Positions 27,146-34,255 of a DNA stretch of 64,000 nucleotides are shown here, piece by piece. Source of the stretch: Gemmatimonadales bacterium. GTDB taxonomy: Bacteria > Gemmatimonadota > Gemmatimonadetes > Palauibacterales > Palauibacteraceae. Below the pieces are notes generated by a model. That model had not been told where the DNA came from. It worked only from the letters and a program-made list of their open reading frames with translations, and ran no database searches. Each line of letters begins with the position of its first letter. The stretch's first letter is position 1. Where the stretch lies: contig VXQX01000040.1 in NCBI GenBank assembly GCA_009838765.1, forward strand, positions 23,748-87,747, written 5' to 3'. Made by a program: the position numbers and the translations under genes.

Positions 27146-27787
27146 ATGTTCGACGAGCCCAGGGTAGACGCGCACAGAGTCGCGGGGATCGTGCCGGCCG
27201 CCGGGTCGTCGACCCGCATGGGGCGCAACAAGCTCCTGTTGCACGTCGGCGGGGAGGCGCTCGTGCGACGGGCCGTCCGTCTCGCGGGTGAAGCCGGTCT
27301 CGACCCCGTCATCCTCGTCACGGGACGTTTCCGGGAAGCCGTCGAGCGCGAACTCCGGGAACTCGAATGCACGCCGATCTTCAATCCCGACCACGAGAGC
27401 GGCATCCAGACATCGGTAGCCTGCGGGGTCGCGGCCGTGCCGGCGGCCTGCGGGGCCGCCGTCGTGATGCTCCCGGACATGCCGTTCGTGACCGCGCGCA
27501 TGGTGCGGACGCTGGTGGAGCGCCACGCGGAGACGGATGCCCCCCTCGTCGTGTCGCGCTACGGCGAGGTGAACGCGCCGCCGATCCTGTACGATCGCAG
27601 CCTGTTCGGCGAGATCTCCCGCATGCGGGCGGGGTGCGGACGCGAGGTCGTGCGTCGCCACCACGGGCGGGCGGTCCTGGTGGACTGGCCGGCCGACCGG
27701 CTCAGGGATCTCGACCGGCCGGACGAATACGAGGCCGTGCGGAGAGACTTCGCCGGGGTCGGGTCGCGCTCGGGGGCTCTCCCGTGA
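27146..27787 (+). CDS. mocA: Molybdenum cofactor cytidylyltransferase (MocA-like NTP transferase)
   Basis: 213-aa MobA/MocA-like nucleotidyltransferase. The nucleotide motif GIVPAAGSSTRMGRNKLLL and the metal-binding stretch VVMLPDMPFVTARM are clear. Members convert molybdopterin-Mo to the cytosine dinucleotide (MCD) form that CO dehydrogenase and related hydroxylases need. I start at the ATG at 27146 (GGAG upstream); the longer frame begins at 27098. Its stop overlaps xdhC by GTGA. The downstream cluster is an Mo-hydroxylase operon, which supports the role. Confidence 0.88.
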   Translation: MFDEPRVDAHRVAGIVPAAGSSTRMGRNKLLLHVGGEALVRRAVRLAGEAGLDPVILVTGRFREAVERELRELECTPIFNPDHESGIQTSVACGVAAVPAACGAAVVMLPDMPFVTARMVRTLVERHAETDAPLVVSRYGEVNAPPILYDRSLFGEISRMRAGCGREVVRRHHGRAVLVDWPADRLRDLDRPDEYEAVRRDFAGVGSRSGALP

Positions 27788-28701
27788 ATCGCGACCTGCT
27801 GGATCTCGCGGCGCGGCTGATGGCCGAACGGGCGCCGTATGCACTCGCCACGGTGGTGCGGAGCGAGCGGCCCACGAGCGGGAAGCCGGGCAACATGGCG
27901 CTGATCTCGGCGGACGGAGCCATGCACGGCTGGATCGGGGGCAGCTGCACCCGGTCGGAGGTGATCCGCCACGCGCTGGAGACCCTGGACCAGGGGGAGC
28001 CCAGGCTGCTCGCCTTCGGGTCGAGTCCCGGGCGCCCGGACGACCTCGTCCCCGTGCCCATGTCCTGCGGCAGCGGAGGGAAGGTGGAAGTGCACGTGAA
28101 TCCGGTTCTTCCGGCTCCCGTCCTGATCGTGGCGGGACGTTCGCCGGTCGCCCTCGCGCTCGTGCGGCTCGGCGGCGCGATGGGATACGCGACCGTGGCC
28201 GAGGCTTCCGAGGGAGCTGCCGAAGGTGAGGCGCTGGCGGCGGCTGCCGACGAACTCGTGGACGACCTGGCGGAGACGGCGGCGCGTTACGCCGAGCGCC
28301 CGCGCGGTTGGAGGCTGTACGGGGTCGTCGCCACCATGGGACGGCGTGACGAGCGCTCGCTCGCGGAGTTGGCGGCCGCGACCCCGGACTACCTGGGCGT
28401 GATCGCCTCTCCCACCCGGATGGAGGAAGTGCGCCGCGTCCTGGCCGCGCAGGGACTCGACGCCGAAGCTGTCGCCCGCGTACGCGGCCCGGCCGGCCTC
28501 GACATCGGCGCCGAGAGCCCGGAGGAGATCGCCGTGAGCATCCTCGCCGAAATCGTCCAACTCGAGGCGCAACCGGGGGCATCGGGGGCGGTCGCGCCCG
28601 GTGTCGCGTCCGGTATCGCGTCCGGTGTCGCGTCCGCGGACAAAGCCGCGACTGGAGAGCGATCCGGGGATGAGGCGAAGGATCCCGCGTGCGGATGCTG
28701 A
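27784..28701 (+). CDS. XdhC/CoxI family Mo-hydroxylase maturation protein
   Basis: 305-aa protein. N-terminal CoxI domain (YALATVVRSERPTSGKPGNMA, then GWIGGSCTRSEVIRHA) and C-terminal Rossmann-like XdhC domain (APVLIVAGRSPVALALVRL, YGVVATMGRRDERSLAEL, YLGVIASPTRMEEV). These proteins bind the Mo cofactor, protect it and help insert its sulfido ligand. The GTG overlaps the mocA stop. The tail holds three copies of a 12-bp repeat (near 28600-28635, Gly-Val/Ile-Ala-Ser) and ends DPACGC, comparable with the DPVCGM end of many XdhC proteins. Confidence 0.9.
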   Translation: MNRDLLDLAARLMAERAPYALATVVRSERPTSGKPGNMALISADGAMHGWIGGSCTRSEVIRHALETLDQGEPRLLAFGSSPGRPDDLVPVPMSCGSGGKVEVHVNPVLPAPVLIVAGRSPVALALVRLGGAMGYATVAEASEGAAEGEALAAAADELVDDLAETAARYAERPRGWRLYGVVATMGRRDERSLAELAAATPDYLGVIASPTRMEEVRRVLAAQGLDAEAVARVRGPAGLDIGAESPEEIAVSILAEIVQLEAQPGASGAVAPGVASGIASGVASADKAATGERSGDEAKDPACGC

Positions 28702-28751
28702 GGGCGCAATGAATCCTTCGTGAGGGCCCGATAGCCGGCCGCAGCCGCAGA

Positions 28752-28780
28752 TTGATTCGTGTACCGCCATGCGGTACAAT
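28752..28780 (+). promoter_or_regulatory. higBA promoter with embedded palindromic operator
   Basis: TTGATT (28752-28757) and TACAAT (28775-28780) are exactly 17 bases apart. Between them lies a perfect palindrome GTACCGC-CAT-GCGGTAC (28761-28777) that covers the spacer and part of the -10 box. This is the expected place for autorepression by the HigA antitoxin. The predicted transcript start (about 28786-28787) coincides with the higB ATG, so the mRNA would be leaderless. Confidence 0.8.
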
Positions 28781-28785
28781 GCTAC

Positions 28786-29064
28786 ATGATTCGGAGCTTC
28801 CGCCATCGCGGGCTCAGGCGGTTCTACGAGCGCGGCGATACGAGCCGCGTCGGGGCCGACCTGGCGGATCGGGTTGCGGTCGCCCTGGCGGACCTCGATG
28901 TAGCCCGAAAGCCCTCGGATCTGGACCTGCCCGGCTACCGGCTTCATCCGCTGAAAGGCGACTTGAAGGGGTTCTGGAGCATCTCGATTTCGGGCAACTG
29001 GCGAATCGTTTTTGGCTTCGACGATGGCGATGCCGTTCACGTCGACCTTGTCGACTACCACTGA
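28786..29064 (+). CDS. higB: HigB/RelE-type toxin
   Basis: 92-aa toxin. [39 protein letters not shown] and [19 protein letters not shown] match the plasmid-maintenance HigB/GraT family along its full length. These are ribosome-dependent or general mRNA interferases. I start at 28786, where homologues begin, rather than nine codons upstream, which would lie inside the operator-promoter. No Shine-Dalgarno is possible if the transcript is leaderless. The toxin gene precedes the antitoxin, the usual higBA order. The module sits inside a CO dehydrogenase cluster. Confidence 0.93.
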   Translation: MIRSFRHRGLRRFYERGDTSRVGADLADRVAVALADLDVARKPSDLDLPGYRLHPLKGDLKGFWSISISGNWRIVFGFDDGDAVHVDLVDYH

Positions 29065-29078
29065 CGGAGGCAGTGAAC

Positions 29079-29375
29079 ATGGCGATGAAGGATCCCCCAC
29101 ATCCCGGCCGCAGCATCCGGGAGAACTGCCTGGACGCGCTCGGCCTGAGCGTCACTGAGGCTGCTCGAGTGCTCGGCGTCGCTCGCCACACGCTCTCTCG
29201 CGTCCTGAACGGCCACGCGGCGATTTCGCCCGAGATGGCCATCCGATTGGAGAAGGCGGGCTGGTCCGATGCCGAGTTCTGGCTGCGGCGGCAGAGCAGC
29301 TACGACCTGGTGCAGGCACGCAAGGGCGAAGACCGGATCAACGTCGAGCGCTACCGGCCTCAGCCGACGGCATAG
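29079..29375 (+). CDS. higA: HigA antitoxin (XRE-type HTH)
   Basis: 98-aa antitoxin and DNA-binding protein. It opens [20 protein letters not shown] as HigA proteins do, then an XRE helix-turn-helix ([20 protein letters not shown]) and [20 protein letters not shown]. It neutralises HigB and should bind the palindrome upstream of higB. It starts 14 bases after higB with a GGAGG site. Its stop is only four bases before the coxG start, so transcription from the higBA promoter probably continues into coxG-coxM-coxS-coxL. Confidence 0.94.
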   Translation: MAMKDPPHPGRSIRENCLDALGLSVTEAARVLGVARHTLSRVLNGHAAISPEMAIRLEKAGWSDAEFWLRRQSSYDLVQARKGEDRINVERYRPQPTA

Positions 29376-29379
29376 GCCC

Positions 29380-29847
29380 ATGAGAATCGAAGAAGGGTTC
29401 ACGATCGACGCGCCGGCCGACGAGGTGTGGGCGATCCTCTCCGACCCCCGGCAGCTCTCGGCCCTCCTGCCCGGGGCCGAAATCACGGAGCGGATCGACG
29501 ACACGACCTGGGAGGGCGCCATGACCGTCAAGGTCGGACCCCTCGTCGCCGCCTATACCGGCACCGTATCCTTCGAGTTGAACGAAGAGGAGCGGTCCGC
29601 GGTGGTCCGCGCGCTGGGCCAGGGCAAGGCCGGCATGGGCACCGCCGAGATGACGATGAACAGCCGGGTGGCGGCGCTTTCCGATGGTGGGTCCGAGGTG
29701 ACGATGGACTCGGACGTGACCGTCACCGGAATCCTCGCGCAGCTCGGCCGCGGCATGACGCAGGTGGTCTCCAGGCGGATGCTGCAGGAGTTCGTCAAGA
29801 GACTGACCCGCGCCCTTGAGGACGAAGCGAAGGAGGAAGCGCCATGA
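29380..29847 (+). CDS. coxG: CoxG family protein (SRPBCC fold, CO dehydrogenase accessory subunit)
   Basis: 155-aa CoxG. FTIDAPADEVWAILSDPRQL at the start, LLPGAEITERIDDTTWEGAM, KVGPLVAAYTGTVSFE and a C-terminal amphipathic region (GRGMTQVVSRRMLQEFVKRL) are characteristic. CoxG is thought to recruit CO dehydrogenase to the cytoplasmic membrane. Its stop overlaps the coxM start (ATGA), so the two are coupled. There is no ribosome site of note because the start lies right after higA. Confidence 0.92.
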   Translation: MRIEEGFTIDAPADEVWAILSDPRQLSALLPGAEITERIDDTTWEGAMTVKVGPLVAAYTGTVSFELNEEERSAVVRALGQGKAGMGTAEMTMNSRVAALSDGGSEVTMDSDVTVTGILAQLGRGMTQVVSRRMLQEFVKRLTRALEDEAKEEAP

Positions 29848-30782
29848 TTCCCCCGCAGTTCGACTACCACGCGCCGGCCGAACTGGACGACGCACTCGGC
29901 CTCCTCGGCGAACTCGACGACGCGAAGGTGATGTCGGGCGGGCAGAGCCTGCTCCCGATGATGAAGCTTCGCCTCGCTTCTCCCGCGAACATCATCGACA
30001 TCAGCCGCATCCCCGGGCTCGATACGATCGAGGAGCGGGACGGCTTCCTCCGCATCGGCGCGCTCGTCACTGAGACGCAACTCGAGGAATCCGCAGCGGT
30101 GGCGGAGCGCTATCCGATCCTGCTCGACACCGCCCGCGTGATCGCCGATCCGCTCGTGCGCAACCGCGCCACGGTGTGCGGCAACATCGCCCACGGCGAC
30201 CCCGCGAACGACCACCCGGCGACGATGCTCGCGCTGCGGGCCCATGTCGTCGCCACCGGGCCGAATGGCGAGCGCACGATCGACATCGACGACTTCTTCC
30301 ACGGCCTCTTCATGACCGCGCTCGGGGAGGACGAGATCCTCACGGAGATCCGGATCCCGGTACCCTCCGCCGGCAGCGGCGGCGCCTACGTCAAGCTGGA
30401 GCGCAAGGTGGGCGACTACGCGGTGGCGGGCGTGGCCGTGCAGCTCACGCTGGACGACGACGGGGTGGTGACGCAGGCGGGCGTGGGACTCACGAACCTG
30501 GGCTTCGCGCCCATCCGCGCGACCGCCGCCGAAGAGACGCTTCTCGGCGCGGACTTCGTGCCGGCGGGCGGGCTGCGGGGCGCCATCGAGAGGGTCCGCG
30601 ACGCGATCACGAAGGCGCCCGGCGCGGACGAGGTGATCGCCGCCGCCGCCCAGGCCGCGGCGGACATGACCGAACCGGTGGAAGACCGGCGCGGCTCCGT
30701 TGAATACAAGAGGAACATGGCTCGCGTGCTCACGGCGAGGGCCATCCGCAAGGCGCTCGCGCGCGCCGGGGCCGGAGGGTAG
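29844..30782 (+). CDS. coxM: Carbon monoxide dehydrogenase medium subunit (FAD-binding)
   Basis: 312-aa flavoprotein subunit. FAD motifs [17 protein letters not shown] near residue 32 and the second one at [17 protein letters not shown] match the CoxM/xanthine dehydrogenase medium-chain family; C-terminal CO_deh_flav_C domain includes [20 protein letters not shown]. It passes electrons from the 2Fe-2S subunit to FAD and on to the respiratory chain. The order M-S-L with close spacing is typical of form I operons. Confidence 0.95.
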   Translation: MIPPQFDYHAPAELDDALGLLGELDDAKVMSGGQSLLPMMKLRLASPANIIDISRIPGLDTIEERDGFLRIGALVTETQLEESAAVAERYPILLDTARVIADPLVRNRATVCGNIAHGDPANDHPATMLALRAHVVATGPNGERTIDIDDFFHGLFMTALGEDEILTEIRIPVPSAGSGGAYVKLERKVGDYAVAGVAVQLTLDDDGVVTQAGVGLTNLGFAPIRATAAEETLLGADFVPAGGLRGAIERVRDAITKAPGADEVIAAAAQAAADMTEPVEDRRGSVEYKRNMARVLTARAIRKALARAGAGG

Positions 30783-30786
30783 AGCG

Positions 30787-31305
30787 ATGGCGACACATCA
30801 GATCAGCGTCACCGTGAACGGCGAGGCGCAGGCGGCCGAGGTCGAGTCGCGCACGCTCCTCGTCCACCTGATCCGCGACGAGCTGAGGCTCACCGGCACC
30901 CACATCGGCTGCGACACGACCCACTGCGGCGCCTGCACCGTGTTGCTCGACGGGCAGCCGACGAAATCGTGCACCGTCCTCGCCGTGCAGGCCGACGGGG
31001 CCGAGATCGGGACCGTGGAGGGGCTCGCCGGCGCCGACGGCATGCACGCCCTCCAGGAGGGCTTCTGGGAGAAGCACGGCCTCCAGTGCGGCTTTTGCAC
31101 GCCCGGCATGCTGATGACCGGCGCGGCCCTCCTCGAGGCGAACCCGAACCCAAGCGAGGCGGATATCCGCGAGGCGATCTCCGGCAATCTCTGCCGCTGC
31201 ACCGGCTACGTGAACATCGTCAAGGCGGTGCAGTACGCTGCCGAGAAGATGGGCGCCGCCGCCGCCGAAACCGCCAACGCCGCGACCGACGGGGAGGACA
31301 GCTGA
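30787..31305 (+). CDS. coxS: Carbon monoxide dehydrogenase small subunit (2Fe-2S)
   Basis: 172-aa iron-sulfur subunit. Type I cluster ligands in [16 protein letters not shown] plus the Cys in TKSC, and type II cluster ligands in [10 protein letters not shown] and [12 protein letters not shown], are all present, so both clusters should assemble. Normal length for CoxS, with an Ala-rich tail. It begins four bases after coxM and its TGA overlaps the coxL ATG by one base. Confidence 0.96.
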   Translation: MATHQISVTVNGEAQAAEVESRTLLVHLIRDELRLTGTHIGCDTTHCGACTVLLDGQPTKSCTVLAVQADGAEIGTVEGLAGADGMHALQEGFWEKHGLQCGFCTPGMLMTGAALLEANPNPSEADIREAISGNLCRCTGYVNIVKAVQYAAEKMGAAAAETANAATDGEDS

Positions 31306-33671
31306 TGGCACCGAAGACTTCCGCCGACATCTGCGGCATGGGGCACTCCATGAAGCGCAAGGAGGACCCGCGCTTCCTGCAGGGCAAAGGCAACTACATC
31401 GACGACATCGTCCTCCCCGGCATGCTGTGGCTCGACATCGTCCGCAGCCCGATCGCCTACGGGAAGATCAAGAGCATCGACTCGAGCAAGGCGCTGGAGG
31501 TGCCCGGCGTCCTCGCCGTCCTCACCGGCAAGGACCTCGAGGCGTACAACCTCCACTGGATGCCGACGCTCATGTCGGACACCCAGATGGTGCTCCCCAC
31601 CGACACCGTCATGTACCAGGCGCAGGAGGTCGCGGCCGTCATCGCGACCTCACGCTACGCGGCCGCCGACGGCGTGGCCGCCGTCGAGGTCGACTACGAG
31701 CCGATGAAGCCCGTCATCGACCCCTTCAAGGCGCTCGATGAGGACGCGCCCGTCCTCCGCACCGACAAGGAGGGCCAGACCGACAACCGCATCTGGCACT
31801 GGGAGGCGGGCGACAAGGAGGCGACCGACAAGGTGTTCGAGGAGGCGGACGTCGTCGTGCGCGAGAGCATGCACGTGCCGCGCATCCACGTCGCCTCGAT
31901 CGAGACCTGCGGCTGCGTGGCCGACTTCAACCCCGTCGAGGGCCATCTCACCGTCTACATGACGACGCAGGCCCCGCACGCGATCCGCACCGTGCTCGCG
32001 CTCGTGGCCGGACACGTCGGCCTCTCCGAGGAGAAGATCCGCGTCGTGTCGCCCGACATCGGGGGCGGCTTCGGCGGCAAGGTGCCGGTCTATCCCGGCT
32101 ACGTGGTCGCGATCGCGGCCTCCGTCGTGCTGGGTAAGCCGGTCAAGTGGATCGAGGACCGGATGGAGAACCTCCAGGCCGACTCGTTTGCGCGCGACTA
32201 CCACATGGACGCCGAACTCGCGGCCGACGCTGACGGGAAGATCCGCGGGCTCCGCATCAAGACGCTCGCGGACCACGGCTATTCGGACGCCCAGGCGGCG
32301 CCCTCCAAGTTCCCGGCGGGCCTCTTCTCCATCTGCACCGGCTCGTACGACATGGAGCAGGCGTACGCCGAGGTGGACGCGGTCTACACGAACAAGCCGC
32401 CGGGCGGCGTCGCCTACCGCTGCTCCTTCCGCGTGACCGAGGCCGTGCACTGCATGGAGCGCGTCGTGGACACGCTGGCCCACAAGATCGGCAAGGATCC
32501 GGCGCAACTGCGCGAGGAGAACTTCATCCCGAAGGAGGCCTTCCCCTACCAGTCGCCGCTGGGCTGGGAGTACGACAGCGGGGATTACCAGGCCGCGATG
32601 GACAAGGCGAAGGAGATGATCGGCTACGACGACCTGCGCCGCGAGCAGGCCGAGAAGCGCGCGCGCGGCGAGTTGATGGGGATCGGCGTGTGCAGCTTCA
32701 CCGAGGTGCTCGGCGCGGGCCCATCCAAGGACTTCGACATCCTCGGCATCAAGATGTTCGACTCCGCCGAGGTGCGCGTACACCCCACGGGCAAGGCGAT
32801 CGCCCGCTTCGGCACGAAGTCGCAGGGCCAGGGCCACGAAACCACCTACGCGCAGATCATCGCCGAGGAACTCGGCCTCCCCGCCGCCCACGTACAGGTC
32901 GAGGAGGGCGACACCGACACCGCCCCGTACGGCCTGGGCACCTACGCCAGCCGCTCGACCCCGACCGCCGGGGCCGCGGGCGCGATGGCCGCGCGCCAGA
33001 TCCGCGCCAAGGCCGCGAAGATCGCCGCCCACCTGATGGAGGTGAGCGAGGAGGACCTCGAGTGGGAGCCCGGCAAGTTCTCCGTGAAGGGCGCCCCGGA
33101 CCGGTCCGTCACGATCCAGGACTGCGCCTTCGCCGCCTACACGAACCTGCCCGAGGGGATGGAGCCGGGGATGGAGGCGACGAACTACTACGACCCGCCC
33201 AACCTCACCTTCCCCTTCGGCACGTACATCTGCGTGGTGGACATCGACCGCGGCACGGGAGAGGTGACGGTGCGCCGCTTCGTGGCCATCGATGACTGCG
33301 GCAACATCATCAACCCCATGATCGTGCAGGGCCAGATCCACGGCGGCCTCACCCAGGGCATCGGCCCCGCGCTGTTCGAGGAGATCCCCTACGACGAGGA
33401 CGGCAACAACCTCGCCGGCTCGTTCATGGACTACCTCGTCCCCACCTCCATGGAGACCCCGGCCTGGGAGACCGGCCACACGATCACCCCGTCACCCCAC
33501 CACCCCCTCGGCGCCAAGGGCGTCGGCGAGTCCGCCACGGTGGGCGCGCCCCCGGCGATCGCGAACGCGGTGGTTGACGCGCTCGCGCACCTGGGCGTCA
33601 CGCACCTCGACATCCCGATCACCCCCGACAAGGTGTGGGAGGTGCTGAACGAGAAGGGGGTCGCGGAGTAG
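31305..33671 (+). CDS. coxL: Form I carbon monoxide dehydrogenase large subunit (Mo/Cu active site)
   Basis: 788-aa catalytic subunit oxidising CO to CO2 at a Mo-S-Cu site. The key active-site loop reads AYRCSFR with Cys373, the copper-binding cysteine that defines true (form I) CO dehydrogenases; form II proteins have AYRGAGR there. Cofactor motifs include GGGFGGKVPVYPG, GQGHETTYAQI and the catalytic-Glu region LGAKGVGESATVGAPP. It is slightly shorter than characterised CoxL (about 800 aa). It follows coxS in TGATG overlap. No coxDEF is visible in the window, so activation of the Mo-Cu site must rely on genes elsewhere. Confidence 0.96.
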   Translation: MAPKTSADICGMGHSMKRKEDPRFLQGKGNYIDDIVLPGMLWLDIVRSPIAYGKIKSIDSSKALEVPGVLAVLTGKDLEAYNLHWMPTLMSDTQMVLPTDTVMYQAQEVAAVIATSRYAAADGVAAVEVDYEPMKPVIDPFKALDEDAPVLRTDKEGQTDNRIWHWEAGDKEATDKVFEEADVVVRESMHVPRIHVASIETCGCVADFNPVEGHLTVYMTTQAPHAIRTVLALVAGHVGLSEEKIRVVSPDIGGGFGGKVPVYPGYVVAIAASVVLGKPVKWIEDRMENLQADSFARDYHMDAELAADADGKIRGLRIKTLADHGYSDAQAAPSKFPAGLFSICTGSYDMEQAYAEVDAVYTNKPPGGVAYRCSFRVTEAVHCMERVVDTLAHKIGKDPAQLREENFIPKEAFPYQSPLGWEYDSGDYQAAMDKAKEMIGYDDLRREQAEKRARGELMGIGVCSFTEVLGAGPSKDFDILGIKMFDSAEVRVHPTGKAIARFGTKSQGQGHETTYAQIIAEELGLPAAHVQVEEGDTDTAPYGLGTYASRSTPTAGAAGAMAARQIRAKAAKIAAHLMEVSEEDLEWEPGKFSVKGAPDRSVTIQDCAFAAYTNLPEGMEPGMEATNYYDPPNLTFPFGTYICVVDIDRGTGEVTVRRFVAIDDCGNIINPMIVQGQIHGGLTQGIGPALFEEIPYDEDGNNLAGSFMDYLVPTSMETPAWETGHTITPSPHHPLGAKGVGESATVGAPPAIANAVVDALAHLGVTHLDIPITPDKVWEVLNEKGVAE

Positions 33672-33824
33672 AAACACCGCGCCGGCAACCGGTTGAGGAT
33701 CCGTTGACGCCGGACGCCGCCGACCGACTGGGCATCGAGACGTGCAACACGTTCGAACTCACGCGCCGACTTGATTTCAGAACCCAGTGGCGACCGTCCA
33801 CCGAAGGCCGCTGAACGGAAGCCG

Positions 33825-34146
33825 ATGAAGGCGGATCTCAGTCCGAGCGCGCAGGCAATCCTTCTCTTGACGGCACCTTTGCTCGCGGGTGGGCGCAGGC
33901 GTTCCAAGAGACCGAAGACCGGGGGGACACGCACCCCGCTCCCGAATCCGAAGCCGTTGAGCGCTGTCGAATACCGCGACTTCGCCCGCCAGCTACGAGC
34001 AGTCCAGCGGGAGCCCGCCGACCTGCTCGGTAGCGATTCGACCGAGACGTTGTGCGCGTCGGGCACCAACCTGGACGGGGATAGAATTCGACGACTCCTC
34101 GGGCGCGGGTTTCTCCTTGCGCAGGCAATCGAGGGTTGGCGGGCCC
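33825..34146 (+). pseudogene. Truncated DprA/Smf-like gene (N-terminal fragment)
   Basis: From the ATG at 33825 the frame encodes MKADLSPSAQAILLLTAPLL, then KPLSAVEYRDFARQLRAVQ, REPADLLGSD and DRIRRLLGRGFLLAQAIEGW. This order is the N-terminal helical region of a DprA-like (SMF) family that normally continues into a Rossmann-fold domain beginning with a 'DxxYPxRL' segment. Here similarity stops after residue about 107, and only unrelated low-complexity frame follows to the AAA operon 110 bases on. I therefore read it as a remnant cut by insertion of, or rearrangement with, the neighbouring island. The family match is by memory of its pattern. Confidence 0.55.
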
Positions 34147-34255
34147 GCGCTCTTCCCGCGGGACAATCGGCGAGAGACAGCCAAAAACGGTCTCCTGCTC
34201 CATCCGCACTCAGATCCCCGCCCGGGCTCGTTGCATCGTGGCTGAGCGTTGTACC

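Noticed and set aside
31650..33479. 609-codon leftward frame opposite coxL
   Set aside because: CoxL motifs are on the other strand; this is a shadow of a high-GC gene.
33672..34255. tRNA or integrase remnant after coxL
   Set aside because: No cloverleaf or T-arm sequence and no integrase motifs; a DprA-like fragment explains part of the stretch better.
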